Part shown: positions 17,782 to 26,601 of the stretch, piece by piece
Layout of the letters: each line of letters begins with the position of its first letter
Position numbering within the stretch: position 1 is the stretch's first letter
NCBI RefSeq assembly: GCF_039880525.1
Contig: NZ_CP156989.1
Coordinates: 1,922,001 to 1,986,000, forward strand
Direction: 5' to 3'
DNA: 64,000 bases
Source: Agrococcus sp. ProA11
GTDB taxonomy: Bacteria > Actinomycetota > Actinomycetes > Actinomycetales > Microbacteriaceae
Made by a program: the position numbers and the translations under genes
The notes under the pieces: model-generated
Told to the model about the DNA's origin: nothing
What the model saw: only the letters and a program-made list of their open reading frames with translations
Database searches by the model: none

Positions 17782-19101
17782 GTGAGCGAACCCCGCGCGA
17801 GAGGCGATGAGCCCGTCGTCGACGACGACATCGTCGTGCGTGTCGAGCACCTGACGAAGGTGTTCGGCAAGCGCGCCAAGGAGGCCGCCGCCCGACTCGA
17901 GCAGGGCGCCGCCCGCGAAGAGGTGGCCAAGCTCGGCACCGCCGCAGTGATCGATGCCTCCTTCGACGTCAAGCGCGGCGAGATCTTCGTGGTCATGGGC
18001 CTGTCCGGCTCGGGCAAGTCGACGCTGATCCGCATGTTGAACGGGCTTCTCGAGGCCACCAGCGGATCGGTCGAGATCGAGGGCGCTCCCGTCACCGGAA
18101 TCGAACCGAAGCGACTGCGCGCCGTGCGCCGCTCGCAGGTGTCGATGGTCTTCCAGCACTTCGCCCTCCTCCCCCACCGCACCGTGCTCGAGAACGTCGC
18201 GTACGGCCTCGAGATCCAGGGCGTCGACCGCGAGCGCCGGCTCGAGCTGGCGCGCACCGTGATCGGTCGCGTCGGGCTCGATGGCTGGGAGAACCGCTTC
18301 CCGAGCGAGCTCTCCGGCGGCATGCAGCAGCGCGTCGGCATCGCCAGGGCGCTCTGCGCCGACACCCCGGTGCTGCTCATGGACGAGGCGTTCAGTGCGC
18401 TCGACCCGCTCATCCGCCGCGAGATGCAGGAGCAGCTCGTCGAGCTGCAGGCCGAGCTCGGTAAGACCATCGTCTTCATCACGCACGACCTCAACGAGGC
18501 GATGTTCCTCGGCGACCGGATCGCGGTCATGCGCGATGGCCGCATCGTGCAGATCGGCACGCCGGAGGACATCCTGACCGACCCGGCCAACGACTACGTG
18601 GCCCAGTTCGTGCAGGACGTCGACCGCACCCGTGTGCTCACCGCCGCGAGCGTCATGGAGCCGCCCGCCGCTGCCGTGCCGGTCACCATGGGTCCGCGCG
18701 GTGCGCTCAAGATCATGCGCGACATGCAGATCTCGGGGCTCCTCGTCACCGGCACGGGCCGCAAGGTGCTCGGTGCCGTGAAGGACCGCGAGGTGCTGCG
18801 CGCCATCCAGCAGGGCGAGACCGACCTCGCGAAGCTCATCGACGCCACCGTGCCGACGGTCAGCCCCGACACCAGCCTGTCGGATCTGCCGGAGCTCGCC
18901 ATCACGAGCGGTCTGCCGATCGCGGTGGTCGACGCGGACGAGCGGCTGCTCGGCATCGTGCCGCGCGTGCTGCTGCTCGCCGCGCTCGGCAACGTCTCGA
19001 CCGACACCTCGGAGTTCACCGTGATCGACATCCCACCGGCGATCGATCCGCAGCTCGTCACCCAGACGCTCGACGCCACGGAGGTTCCCGATGTTCGATG
19101 A
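17782..19101 (+). CDS. proV: Glycine betaine/proline ABC importer, ATP-binding protein with CBS domains
   Basis: 439 residues; ProV/OpuAA type. Walker A GLSGSGKST (73-81), signature LSGGMQQR, Walker B VLLMDEAFSALD, switch His FITHDLNEAM. The N-terminal extension KRAKEAAARLEQGAAREEV is typical of this subfamily. Two CBS domains fill about residues 285-420; in homologs these sense ionic strength and gate transport. GTG start with AGGAG at 17772-17776, 5 nt upstream. Overlaps proW by 11 nt. Role: energise uptake of compatible solutes under osmotic stress. Confidence 0.93.
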   Translation: MSEPRARGDEPVVDDDIVVRVEHLTKVFGKRAKEAAARLEQGAAREEVAKLGTAAVIDASFDVKRGEIFVVMGLSGSGKSTLIRMLNGLLEATSGSVEIEGAPVTGIEPKRLRAVRRSQVSMVFQHFALLPHRTVLENVAYGLEIQGVDRERRLELARTVIGRVGLDGWENRFPSELSGGMQQRVGIARALCADTPVLLMDEAFSALDPLIRREMQEQLVELQAELGKTIVFITHDLNEAMFLGDRIAVMRDGRIVQIGTPEDILTDPANDYVAQFVQDVDRTRVLTAASVMEPPAAAVPVTMGPRGALKIMRDMQISGLLVTGTGRKVLGAVKDREVLRAIQQGETDLAKLIDATVPTVSPDTSLSDLPELAITSGLPIAVVDADERLLGIVPRVLLLAALGNVSTDTSEFTVIDIPPAIDPQLVTQTLDATEVPDVR

Positions 19102-20044
19102 TCTCCGCCTTCCGCTCGGCGACTGGGTCGAGGGTGCCGTCGATTGGATCACCGCCAACGCGGCCATCCTCTTCTCGATCATCAAGACGATCGTGCAGTG
19201 GCTGTACGACGTCGTCGAGTTCGTGCTCATCGAGCCGCCGGCGATCGTGATGATCCTCATCCTGGCTGCGCTCGCCTTCGCGGTGCGCGGCTGGAAGATG
19301 GGCGTCGGCACCATCGTCGGGCTGTTCGTGATCGTCTTCGTGAACCAGTGGGACAACGCGATGGCGACGCTCGCGCTGACGCTCGTCGCTGCACTCTTCG
19401 CCCTGCTGATCGCGATCCCGCTCGGCATCTGGGCCGCGCGCAACGACACGGTCTCGACGCTCGTGCGCCCGGTCCTCGACTTCCTGCAGACGATGCCCGC
19501 CTTCGTCTACCTGATCCCGGCGATCATCCTGTTCAACATCGGCGTCGTGCCCGGCATCATCGCCACCATCGCGTTCGCGATGGCACCTGGCGTGCGCTTG
19601 ACCGAGCTCGGCATCCGCGGTGTGGACGCGGAGATCGTCGAGGCCGGCACCGCCTTCGGCGCCTCGCCGGGCCGCATCCTGCGTCAGATCCAGCTGCCCC
19701 TCGCGCTGCCGACCATCATGACCGGCGTCAACCAGATCATCATGCTGTCGCTGTCGATGGTCGTCATCGCCGCCATGGTCGGTGCAGGTGGCCTGGGCCA
19801 GCCGATCGTGCAGTCGCTGCAGCGCATCGATGTCGGACTCGGTGCCGAGGCAGGGCTGTCCGTGGTGATCCTCGCGATCGTGCTCGACCGCATGACCAAT
19901 GCGCTGGGCAGCCTGCAGGAGCACAGCCCGATCGCACGCGCCCGGTCCCGCCGGGCGGCAGCCGGCGCAGGCGCGATCACGGCGAACGACACGGCCGCTG
20001 CGGCGGCTCCTCAGACCGAAGCGGCCGTCCCCAGCGGTCGTTGA
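19091..20044 (+). CDS. proW: Glycine betaine/proline ABC importer, permease
   Basis: 317 residues, about seven membrane helices. The permease core carries the coupling loop (GASPGRILRQIQLPLALPTI) and ends with VGAGGLGQPI. The first ~100 residues include an extra helix pair as in ProW. The cytosolic C-terminal tail is Ala-rich and has no family motif. Starts 11 nt inside proV; proX follows after 34 nt. Confidence 0.93.
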   Translation: MFDDLRLPLGDWVEGAVDWITANAAILFSIIKTIVQWLYDVVEFVLIEPPAIVMILILAALAFAVRGWKMGVGTIVGLFVIVFVNQWDNAMATLALTLVAALFALLIAIPLGIWAARNDTVSTLVRPVLDFLQTMPAFVYLIPAIILFNIGVVPGIIATIAFAMAPGVRLTELGIRGVDAEIVEAGTAFGASPGRILRQIQLPLALPTIMTGVNQIIMLSLSMVVIAAMVGAGGLGQPIVQSLQRIDVGLGAEAGLSVVILAIVLDRMTNALGSLQEHSPIARARSRRAAAGAGAITANDTAAAAAPQTEAAVPSGR

Positions 20045-20078
20045 TGGACACATGACACGAAACGAGAGAGGACGAACG

Positions 20079-20996
20079 ATGCACAAGCGATTCATTCGAG
20101 GCACCGCACTCGCGGCAGTCGGTGCGCTCGCACTGGCAGGCTGCTCGGCAGCCGACTCGGAGCCGGAGGCTCCCGAGGGTGGCGGCGGGGCCACCTCGGA
20201 CATGACTGATCTGACGATCGGTGTCTTCAACGGGTGGCCCGAGGGCGAGGCCGCCTCGTTCCTGTGGCAGGCCGTGCTCGAGGAGCAGGGCTACGACGTC
20301 GAGCTCGAGTACGCCGACGCCGGCCCCGTCTTCGCTGGCATCGCCAGCGGCGACTACGACGTGGCGCTCGACGGCTGGCTGCCGATGACGCACGCCGACT
20401 ACATGGAGGAGTTCGGCGAGGACCTCGTAGACCTCGGCTCCTGGAACGACGACGCCGTGCTCACGCTCGCGGTGAACGAGAACGCCCCGATCACGTCGAT
20501 CGAGGAGCTCGCCGACAACGCCGACGCCTTCGACAACCGCATCGTCGGCATCGAGCCGGGCGCCGGCCTGACGGCCGCGACGCAGGACGAGGTCATCCCG
20601 ACCTACGGCCTCGACGGTATGGAGTTCGTCACCTCGTCGACGCCCGCGATGCTCGCAGAGCTGAGCTCGGCGATCGACGCCGACGAGAACATCGTCGTGA
20701 CGCTCTGGCGTCCGCACTGGGCATACGACGAGTTCCCGATCCGCGACCTCGAGGACCCCGAGGGCACGCTCGGCGACGCGGAGGGCATCCACTCGATCGC
20801 CCGCGCCGGCTTCGAAGAGGACTACCCGCAGCTCACGCAGTGGCTGCAGGCCTTCAAGATGGACTCGGAGCTGCTCTTCTCGCTCGAGAACGAGATGTTC
20901 AACAGCGACGCTGACGCCAGCGACTACGAGGACATCGTCGAGGACTGGATCGAAGCGAACCAGGAGTACGTCGACGGCCTGACGGCCACGGAGTAA
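20079..20996 (+). CDS. proX: Glycine betaine-binding lipoprotein
   Basis: 305 residues. Lipobox LAGC (Cys 22) predicts a membrane-anchored receptor. The OpuAC fold is recognisable from GWPEGEAASFLWQAVLEE, SGDYDVALDGWLPMTHADY, GIEPGAGL and VVTLWRPHWAYDEF; the conserved Trp residues would form the cage binding the quaternary ammonium head group. The mature protein is strongly acidic. ATG 20079 has AGAGAGG about 8 nt upstream. Followed by a strong terminator. Confidence 0.92.
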   Translation: MHKRFIRGTALAAVGALALAGCSAADSEPEAPEGGGGATSDMTDLTIGVFNGWPEGEAASFLWQAVLEEQGYDVELEYADAGPVFAGIASGDYDVALDGWLPMTHADYMEEFGEDLVDLGSWNDDAVLTLAVNENAPITSIEELADNADAFDNRIVGIEPGAGLTAATQDEVIPTYGLDGMEFVTSSTPAMLAELSSAIDADENIVVTLWRPHWAYDEFPIRDLEDPEGTLGDAEGIHSIARAGFEEDYPQLTQWLQAFKMDSELLFSLENEMFNSDADASDYEDIVEDWIEANQEYVDGLTATE

Positions 20997-21012
20997 CACT
21001 CCGCTCGACGCC

Positions 21013-21046
21013 GAGGGCCCCGCATCCAGCCGGATGCGGGGCCCTC
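21013..21046 (+). terminator. Terminator hairpin after proX
   Basis: Perfect 15-bp stem: GAGGGCCCCGCATCC (21013-21027) pairs with 21032-21046 around a 4-nt loop AGCC, 17 nt after the proX stop. No long T run follows, common in high-GC actinobacteria. Confidence 0.85.
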
Positions 21047-21058
21047 TCCCGTCCCGCA

Positions 21059-21139
21059 GCTCGAGGAGCGCCCGCCGCAGCCCCTCCCCACCCCGTAGGT
21101 CGAGGAGCGCCCGGGCGCAGCCCGTGCGCGTCACGAGAC
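21059..21139. repeat. Dispersed intergenic repeat, two right-half copies (locus B)
   Basis: CTCGAGGAGCGCCCG (from 21060) and GTAGGTCGAGGAGCGCCCG (from 21095), the latter running to GCGTCACGAGACC at 21139. No left half is present. Confidence 0.7.
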
Positions 21140-21202
21140 CGGAACCAACCTGCGGCATCCACAGCGCCCCGTCTCCGTTCCCCGACCGCAGCCGCGCTCG
21201 GC

Positions 21203-21208
21203 CATCCT
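21203..21208 (+). promoter_or_regulatory. Candidate -10 (CATCCT) for leaderless GIY-YIG gene
   Basis: CATCCT, 6 nt before ATG 21215; keeps A2 and T6 of TANNNT but lacks T1. Confidence 0.3.
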
Positions 21209-21214
21209 GCACCG

Positions 21215-23164
21215 ATGCCGTACATGTACATCCTCGAGTGCGCCGATGGCTCCTACTACGTCGGCAGTACCTGGGACCTCGAGCGCCGGCTCGCCCAGCA
21301 CAGCGACGGCACGGGCGCCACGTACACGAAGCGTCGACGGCCCGTACGGCTCGTGTACTCGGCATGGTTCGAGCGCATCGACGAGGCGTACGCCGCCGCG
21401 AAGCAGGTGCAGGGTTGGAGCCGGCGCAAGCGACGGATGCTGATCGAGGGACGCGCTGAGCAACGCCCAGGGTCGGGTCGCGGTCGAAGGATGCGAGGGC
21501 GCGGCGGAGCGGAAATGACTCACGACCGGTCTCGTGACGCGCGCGCCTCCGGCGAGCGCTCCTCGACCTACGGATTGCTCGCCGGTCGAGGAGCGGGCGG
21601 CGCAGCCGCACGCGTCACGAGACCCTACGGGGGTAGGTGTGCCTCGAACTACGGGGCGCTAGTCGGTGGCGGCGAGGTGTTCCAGGAGGAGGGTGCGGAA
21701 GCGCTCCGGGTCCTCGAGGTGGGGCGAGTGGCCCGCGTTCTCGAAGACGACCTCACGGTAGCTGCCGCCGTTCTCGGCGTACCGCTCGAGCACTGCCCGC
21801 GTCTGCGCCACCATCGGCTGCGGCGGCGCGGCGTCCTCGCCGGGCCACCCGGGCACGATGCCGTGCTTGCCGAGCGTGTGGAAGTCGAAGAACGACTCGT
21901 CGCCGACGATGGCGTCGTGCGCGCCGCGCAGCCACAGGATCGCCGGCTTCTCAGCCACATTGACGATGCCGGTCAGGTCGAGGTGCTTCGCCGACATGGC
22001 GTTCAGGATGCCGCGGTCGCCCGCCGCGAATCCCGGCCACGACTCGGAGGGCACGCCATCGCCGGGATAGTTGTCGTCGCCGGTCTTCGTCGTCAGCATC
22101 GACTCGACCCACAGGTCCTCGTGCTCATCCTGGAAGCCGGGTGCGACGTAGCTGCTGCGGTAGACGCTGCGCGGGCTCGAGGGCTCATCGGCCGTGGTGT
22201 CGCCGGCCGCGAGTCGTGCGACGAAGTCGCCGTTCGCTCCCCCGCCGCCGGTGCCTGCAGCATCCGGCGTGCACAACGACCCGTCGAGCCGCGTGCCGAA
22301 GCCCTGCGGCGGCAGCGGCGCCTGCAGCGTCAGCGAACGCACCAGATCGGGCCGGTCGAGCAGCAGCTGCAGCACGACGCCGCCGCCCATCGACCAGCCG
22401 AGGATGTGCGCGCTCGCGATGCCGAGCGCATCCAGCACCGATGCGACATCCTCCGAGAAGTCGCGCAGGCCGCGCGTCGCGTCGACCGGCAGCGTCTCGC
22501 TGTCGCCGAAGCCGCGCAGGTCGATCGCGATCGACGGTCGCGGCAGCGCCAGCATCAGCGGCTGGAAGAACAGCGACGACGACACGTTGCCGTGGATGAG
22601 CACGACCGGCGTGCCCTCGCCGGCATCGCGGCGGAGCACGGATGCGGTCAGTCGATCGGTTGTGACGGTGGCGGCCTCGATGCCGTCCAGGATCGTCGTC
22701 ACGCGAGGATCTCCGGCTCGGTCTTCTCACGCACTTCCTCGAGCGTGACGCCCGGCGCCAGCTCGACCAGTCGTAGCCCCTCGGGCGTGACGTCGAGCAC
22801 GGCCAGGTCGGTGACGATGCGATCGACGACGCCCTTGCCCGTGAGGGGCAGCGAGCACTCGTCGACGATCTTCGGCGTGCCGTCCTTCGCGACGTGCTCC
22901 ATGAGCACGATCACGCGGGCGGCGCCGTGCACGAGATCCATCGCACCGCCGGGGCCCTTGACCATCTTGCCGGGGATCATCCAGTTGGCGATGTCGCCCG
23001 CGGCAGAGACCTGCATGGCGCCCAGGATCGCCGCGTCGATCTTGCCGCCGCGGATCATGGCGAACGACGTGGCGGAGTCGAAGAACGACGTGCCAGGCAG
23101 CGTCGTCACCGTCTCCTTGCCGGCGTTGATCAGATCCGGGTCGACGTGCTCCTCGGTCGGGTAG
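21215..23164 (+). CDS. GIY-YIG nuclease-like protein without a proper stop
   Basis: The recognisable protein is residues 1 to about 85 (21215-21470): [16 protein letters not shown] carries the GIY-YIG strands, and [20 protein letters not shown] and [11 protein letters not shown] match small YhbQ/UPF0213-type nucleases, usually 85-120 residues. Here no stop follows; the frame runs through a dispersed repeat (21528-21624) and then antisense across the alpha/beta hydrolase and CoA-transferase genes to a TGA at 23162-23164. That tail is not credible as protein. TGA codons occur in another frame near 21435 and 21510, so a small indel may have removed the native end. Substrate unknown. Confidence 0.5.
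   Translation: MPYMYILECADGSYYVGSTWDLERRLAQHSDGTGATYTKRRRPVRLVYSAWFERIDEAYAAAKQVQGWSRRKRRMLIEGRAEQRPGSGRGRRMRGRGGAEMTHDRSRDARASGERSSTYGLLAGRGAGGAAARVTRPYGGRCASNYGALVGGGEVFQEEGAEALRVLEVGRVARVLEDDLTVAAAVLGVPLEHCPRLRHHRLRRRGVLAGPPGHDAVLAERVEVEERLVADDGVVRAAQPQDRRLLSHIDDAGQVEVLRRHGVQDAAVARRESRPRLGGHAIAGIVVVAGLRRQHRLDPQVLVLILEAGCDVAAAVDAARARGLIGRGVAGRESCDEVAVRSPAAGACSIRRAQRPVEPRAEALRRQRRLQRQRTHQIGPVEQQLQHDAAAHRPAEDVRARDAERIQHRCDILREVAQAARRVDRQRLAVAEAAQVDRDRRSRQRQHQRLEEQRRRHVAVDEHDRRALAGIAAEHGCGQSIGCDGGGLDAVQDRRHARISGSVFSRTSSSVTPGASSTSRSPSGVTSSTARSVTMRSTTPLPVRGSEHSSTIFGVPSFATCSMSTITRAAPCTRSIAPPGPLTILPGIIQLAMSPAAETCMAPRIAASILPPRIMANDVAESKNDVPGSVVTVSLPALIRSGSTCSSVG
21528..21624. repeat. Dispersed intergenic repeat, full copy (locus C)
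   Basis: Outer arms GGTCTCGTGAC (21528-21538) / GTCACGAGACC (21614-21624), perfect 11 bp; inner arms GCTCCTCGACC / GGTCGAGGAGC. It lies in the open frame of the GIY-YIG gene. Confidence 0.85.
21659..22702 (-). CDS. Alpha/beta hydrolase, last gene of the 3-hydroxybutyrate/Liv run
   Basis: 347 residues. Oxyanion region [11 protein letters not shown], nucleophile elbow GWSMGG (Ser 104), and His in [15 protein letters not shown] near the C-terminus; [12 protein letters not shown] likely supplies the acid. A long lid insertion, about 140-240, is Gly/Asp-rich. GTG start overlaps the CoA-transferase beta-subunit stop (GTGA). Context (CoA-transferase, hydroxybutyrate dehydrogenase, acyl-CoA ligase) suggests an ester, thioester or hydroxyacid-oligomer hydrolase, but sequence alone does not choose between them. 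Confidence 0.8.
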   Translation of the reverse strand: MTTILDGIEAATVTTDRLTASVLRRDAGEGTPVVLIHGNVSSSLFFQPLMLALPRPSIAIDLRGFGDSETLPVDATRGLRDFSEDVASVLDALGIASAHILGWSMGGGVVLQLLLDRPDLVRSLTLQAPLPPQGFGTRLDGSLCTPDAAGTGGGGANGDFVARLAAGDTTADEPSSPRSVYRSSYVAPGFQDEHEDLWVESMLTTKTGDDNYPGDGVPSESWPGFAAGDRGILNAMSAKHLDLTGIVNVAEKPAILWLRGAHDAIVGDESFFDFHTLGKHGIVPGWPGEDAAPPQPMVAQTRAVLERYAENGGSYREVVFENAGHSPHLEDPERFRTLLLEHLAATD

Positions 23165-23328
23165 GGGCCGACGCCGAGGATGCCGTTCTCGCTCTGCAGC
23201 ACGACGGTGACGTCGTCGGGCACGTAGTTGGGCACGAGCGTCGGCAGCCCGATGCCGAGGTTGACGTACATGCCGTCGTCGAGCTCCTGCGCCGCGCGGG
23301 CGGCCATCTCATTGCGTGTCAGTGCCAT
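22699..23328 (-). CDS. scoB: 3-oxoacid (succinyl-CoA:acetoacetate) CoA-transferase, subunit B
   Basis: 209 residues, normal for the beta subunit. The catalytic Glu is E47 in SENGILG, which forms the enzyme-CoA thioester; [12 protein letters not shown] and [10 protein letters not shown] are family motifs. Transfers CoA from succinyl-CoA to acetoacetate, activating ketone bodies for thiolysis. 12 nt separate it from the alpha subunit upstream; it overlaps the hydrolase downstream. No acetoacetyl-CoA thiolase is in this run, so cleavage would use an enzyme encoded elsewhere. Confidence 0.93.
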   Translation of the reverse strand: MALTRNEMAARAAQELDDGMYVNLGIGLPTLVPNYVPDDVTVVLQSENGILGVGPYPTEEHVDPDLINAGKETVTTLPGTSFFDSATSFAMIRGGKIDAAILGAMQVSAAGDIANWMIPGKMVKGPGGAMDLVHGAARVIVLMEHVAKDGTPKIVDECSLPLTGKGVVDRIVTDLAVLDVTPEGLRLVELAPGVTLEEVREKTEPEILA

Positions 23329-23340
23329 CTCAGCTCTCCT

Positions 23341-24111
23341 CTACTGCTCGGTGACCGTGCGGCGCTCGATGCGCTTCTCGATGTCGGTGCCGACCTCGAT
23401 GATCCGGTGCACGAACACGCCGGGCAGATGCACGGCATCCGGGTCGATCTCGCCGGGCTCGACGAGCTCCTCGACCTGCGCGATGCAGATGCGGCCGGCC
23501 ATCGCGGCGGGCGGCGAGAACTGCCGGGCGGCCTTGTTGAAGACGAGGTTGCCGTGCCGGTCGCCGCGCAGCGCATGCACGAGCGAGAAGTCGGTGGTGA
23601 TGGCCTCCTCGAGCACGAACTCCTTCGCCTCGCCGTTCACGTCGAAGGTCGCGGTGGGCTTGGGCTCCGAGGCCTTCGCGACGGAGCCGTCGGCGTTATA
23701 GCGCTGCGGCAGGCCGCCCTCGGCGACCTGGGTGCCGACCCCCGTGCGGGTGTAGAAGGCGCCGATGCCCGCGCCGCCGGCGCGCAGCTTCTCGGCGAGC
23801 GTGCCCTGCGGCGTGAGCTCGAGCTCGAGCTCGCCCGTGAGGTAGCGGCGCTCGAACTCCTTGTTCTCACCCACGTAGGAAGAGGTCATCTTGTCGATCT
23901 GCCCGTTGCGGAGCAGCAGGCCGAGGCCCCAGTCGTCGACGCCGCAGTTGTTGGAGACGACCTTGAGGCCGCTCACGCCGCGCTCCTCGAGCGCCCGGAT
24001 GAGCGCCATCGGGTTGCCGGAGAGCCCGAAGCCGCCGACGGCGAGCGTGGCGCCCTCGGGGATGTCCGCGACTGCTTCCGCCGCGGACGCATAGGTCTTG
24101 TCGATCGCCAT
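23341..24111 (-). CDS. scoA: 3-oxoacid CoA-transferase, subunit A
   Basis: 256 residues. Glycine-rich CoA-binding opening TLAVGGFGLSGNPMALI, ELELTPQGTLAEKLRAGGAG and the F-Y-TRTGVGT segment identify the alpha subunit. Pairs with the beta subunit encoded 12 nt downstream. ATG at 24109-24111 shares one base with the TGA of the preceding hydrolase (TGATG), so translation is coupled. Confidence 0.93.
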   Translation of the reverse strand: MAIDKTYASAAEAVADIPEGATLAVGGFGLSGNPMALIRALEERGVSGLKVVSNNCGVDDWGLGLLLRNGQIDKMTSSYVGENKEFERRYLTGELELELTPQGTLAEKLRAGGAGIGAFYTRTGVGTQVAEGGLPQRYNADGSVAKASEPKPTATFDVNGEAKEFVLEEAITTDFSLVHALRGDRHGNLVFNKAARQFSPPAAMAGRICIAQVEELVEPGEIDPDAVHLPGVFVHRIIEVGTDIEKRIERRTVTEQ

Positions 24112-25160
24112 CAGCGTGCCTCCTTCTGCTCTGCGTGTGTCTGGGCGGCGGGCGTGCCGCCTGCATGTGCCTGGGCGGCGGGCGTGCCGCCTGCATCTGT
24201 CTGGGCGGCGGGCGTACCGCCTGCATCTGTCTCGCTCACGGAGGTGAGGCGCCTGAGCGCCTCGGCCACCGCATCCACGCCCTCGCCCATGAGGATCGTG
24301 TAGTGGTTCGTGTGCTCGATGTCCGTGATCGAGAGCGCCGGCAGGCGTGCCCTCCAGGCCGCGATCCATGCGTCATCGTAGAGCCCGGGCGGCTCGTCGA
24401 ACAGGCCCCGAGGGCTGCGCAGCATCGCGGTCGGCGTGGTGAGCGAGAGCAGCGCCTCGGTGTAGCCGTCGCGGCCGTCGAGCTCGACCAGGTTCGCGAC
24501 CACCGCGTCGGGGTTCGCCGATGGCCGCAACACTGTCTCGCCGGTGCCGGGCGTGGCGACCTCGACCAGGTCGTAGTCGACGTACTCCTCGATCGCGGTG
24601 CTCCAGTAGGGCCCGAATGCCGGGTGCTCGCGCCAGAAGTCGCGGTAGGCGTCGTTCGAGGCGAAGTGCATCGTGAGGCGCTCGATGGCCGGGCCCAGCA
24701 GATCCTCCGGCGACTGCGCCGAGCCCTCCGGCGCCGGTGGCAGCGGCAGACCGCCGTCGACCAGCAGCATCGAGCTCACGAGCTCCGGGTGCGCGTGCGC
24801 GAGCCGCACGGCGACGAAGCCGCCCATCGAGTGCCCCACGACGCGCACGCTCGCGAACCCCGCGTACCGGATCGCGGCGGCGACGTCCTCCGCGTGCTGC
24901 ACGAGCCCGAAGGGCGCGGGCAGGGTGCGGGAGGCGCCGCGACCGCGCAGGTCGACGGCGAGCAGCGGCGCATCCAGCCGTCGAGCGAGCGGCGTGAACG
25001 AGCGGTGGTTCGCCGTGATGCCGTGGATGGCGACCACCGGCTCCCCGGGGGCGTCGGCGTTCCACAGCGTCGCGACCAGCTCGCCGCCGTCGACCGGCAC
25101 GCGCAGCGGCGTCTCGGTGCCGCCGCTGCGGGGCAGGGCGACCTCGGGCTGTGCCGTCAT
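24111..25160 (-). CDS. Alpha/beta hydrolase with tandem-repeat C-terminus
   Basis: 349 residues. Hydrolase core: VVAIHGITANHRSF, DLRGRGAS, nucleophile elbow VGHSMGG (Ser 111) and the C-terminal His in EHTNHYTI. The last ~35 residues are a minisatellite product, three and a half copies of a 10-residue unit (DAGGTPAAQT, with variants), ending EQKEAR. The core should be complete without it. Start ATG 25158-25160 overlaps the dehydrogenase stop (ATGA). As with the second hydrolase in this run, an esterase for hydroxyacid esters or oligomers is plausible but unproven. Confidence 0.8.
   Translation of the reverse strand: MTAQPEVALPRSGGTETPLRVPVDGGELVATLWNADAPGEPVVAIHGITANHRSFTPLARRLDAPLLAVDLRGRGASRTLPAPFGLVQHAEDVAAAIRYAGFASVRVVGHSMGGFVAVRLAHAHPELVSSMLLVDGGLPLPPAPEGSAQSPEDLLGPAIERLTMHFASNDAYRDFWREHPAFGPYWSTAIEEYVDYDLVEVATPGTGETVLRPSANPDAVVANLVELDGRDGYTEALLSLTTPTAMLRSPRGLFDEPPGLYDDAWIAAWRARLPALSITDIEHTNHYTILMGEGVDAVAEALRRLTSVSETDAGGTPAAQTDAGGTPAAQAHAGGTPAAQTHAEQKEAR
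24138..24235. repeat. 30-bp minisatellite inside the hydrolase gene
   Basis: About 3.3 copies of a 30-bp unit, CTGGGCGGCGGGCGTGCCGC plus CTGCATGTGC (plus-strand sense), in frame and encoding DAGGTPAAQ(T/A) on the minus strand. Copies differ at one to three bases. Confidence 0.85.
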
Positions 25161-25903
25161 CGAGCGCTCCATCCGCCGTCGATGACGTACGAGGTGCCGG
25201 TGACCATGCCGGCGTGCGGGCCGGCGAGCCAGGTGGCGAGCGAGGCGACCTCCTCGGGCTCCACCAGGCGCTTGATCGCAGCCTCGGTGAGCATCACCTT
25301 CTCGAGCACCTCGTCCTCCGGGATGCCGTGCGTCGCGGCCTGGTCGGCGATCTGCGCCTCCACCAGGGCGGTCTTCACGTAGCCGGGGTTGATGCAGTTC
25401 GAGGTGACGCCGTGCGGGGCACCCTCGAGCGCGGTCACCTTCGACAGGCCCTCGAGCCCGTGCTTCGCGGCGACGTACGCCGACTTGAAGGCGGATGCGC
25501 GCAGGCCGTGCACGCTCGAGAGGTTGATGACGCGGCCGAAGCCTCGCTCGTACATGCCGGGCAGCGCCGCGCGGATCAGCAGGAACGGCGCCTCGAGCAT
25601 GAGCGTGTGGATCGTGCGCCACATCTGCGGCTCATACGACTCGATCGGGGCGACGCGCTGGATGCCCGCGTTGTTCACGAGGATGTCGGCGCGCAGCTCG
25701 AGCGACTCGAGGGCTGCGGTGTCGAGGAAGTCGACCTCCCACGCCTCGCCGCCGAGCTCTGTCGCGAGCGACCGGGCGGCAGCACCGTCGCGGTCGGCGA
25801 TGACCACCTCGGCGCCCTCCGCGGCGAACGCGCGAGCGATGGCGGCGCCGATGCCGGCGGCTCCGCCGGTGATGACAGCCCTGCGTCCAGCGAGCGTGCT
25901 CAT
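25157..25903 (-). CDS. bdhA: 3-hydroxybutyrate dehydrogenase (SDR family)
   Basis: 248 residues. NAD-binding TGGAAGIG (12-19), NNAG (77-80), catalytic Ser 130 (NLSSVHG), Tyr 143 and Lys 147 (SAYVAAKHG). The FLLIRAALPGMYERGFGRVIN and CINPGYVKTALVE segments match bacterial D-3-hydroxybutyrate dehydrogenases. Oxidises 3-hydroxybutyrate to acetoacetate, the substrate of the CoA-transferase two genes downstream. Overlaps the TetR gene upstream and the hydrolase downstream by 4 nt each. Confidence 0.9.
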   Translation of the reverse strand: MSTLAGRRAVITGGAAGIGAAIARAFAAEGAEVVIADRDGAAARSLATELGGEAWEVDFLDTAALESLELRADILVNNAGIQRVAPIESYEPQMWRTIHTLMLEAPFLLIRAALPGMYERGFGRVINLSSVHGLRASAFKSAYVAAKHGLEGLSKVTALEGAPHGVTSNCINPGYVKTALVEAQIADQAATHGIPEDEVLEKVMLTEAAIKRLVEPEEVASLATWLAGPHAGMVTGTSYVIDGGWSAR

Positions 25904-26601
25904 GAGTCCTCCTTGGTCTCTGTCGCGGTCGCGACGGTATCGGTGGCCGGATGTGCACTGGTCGAGTGCACCGCCGTCGGGGCGTCCGCTGCGGTGCCGA
26001 GGGCCCGCTGCACGAACGCGACCATCTCATCGAAGACATGATCCGGCACGGAGGTCGCGGCGGTGCCGTAGGCCCCAGTCTCCGCGGTCGGCCACAGGAC
26101 GTAGCGCATGCCGATCATCTCGCCGACGCCCATGAGCGCCCAGGCGGCCACCTCCGGGTCGATGTCGCCGATCTCGCCGTTCGCCTTCGCTCGCGCCAGA
26201 CCCTCGCGGTAGCCCTCGACGATGCGCTCGTAGTGGTTGCGCATGGCGCCGGGCGAGACGTACTCGGCCTCACGCACCACCCGGTAGAGCGCGGGGTGCT
26301 CGGCGGTGAAGGCGAAGAACTCACGGAAGCCCTCGCGCTCGGCCTCCGCCCGGTTGCGGCCGCGGGCGGCGCCGTCGCTCATCGCTGCACGCACGCGCCG
26401 GTTGAGGTCCTCCACCAGGTGCTCGAAGAGATCCAGCTTCGACGCGAAGTACAGGTAGAAGGTGCCCTGCGCGACGCTTGCGCGGTCGGTGATCCGCGAG
26501 ATCGAGGCGGCCTGGTAGCCCTGCTCGGCGAACACCTCCTCGGCGGCGATCAGCAGCTTGGCCTTGGTCTGCTCGCCGCGCTTCGTCCTCGGCTGGTTCA
26601 C
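25900..26601 (-). CDS. TetR-family transcriptional regulator
   Basis: 233 residues. N-terminal helix-turn-helix, about 10-56: TKAKLLIAAEEVFAEQGYQ, SISRITDRASVAQGTFYLYF. The C-terminal ligand domain is all-alpha and ends in an acidic Thr/Ala tail. It lies inside the transport/catabolic run (GTG start overlaps the ligase stop, stop overlaps bdhA), so it probably controls the run in response to an intermediate such as an acyl-CoA. The likely target is the inverted repeat at 32892-32906 upstream of the run. Confidence 0.88.
   Translation of the reverse strand: MNQPRTKRGEQTKAKLLIAAEEVFAEQGYQAASISRITDRASVAQGTFYLYFASKLDLFEHLVEDLNRRVRAAMSDGAARGRNRAEAEREGFREFFAFTAEHPALYRVVREAEYVSPGAMRNHYERIVEGYREGLARAKANGEIGDIDPEVAAWALMGVGEMIGMRYVLWPTAETGAYGTAATSVPDHVFDEMVAFVQRALGTAADAPTAVHSTSAHPATDTVATATETKEDS

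Noticed and set aside
21470-23164. Real C-terminal extension of the GIY-YIG protein
   Set aside because: Low-complexity and antisense to two confident genes; treated as loss of the native stop.
24138-24235. CRISPR-like array
   Set aside because: Copies are contiguous without spacers and in frame with the hydrolase; no cas genes.
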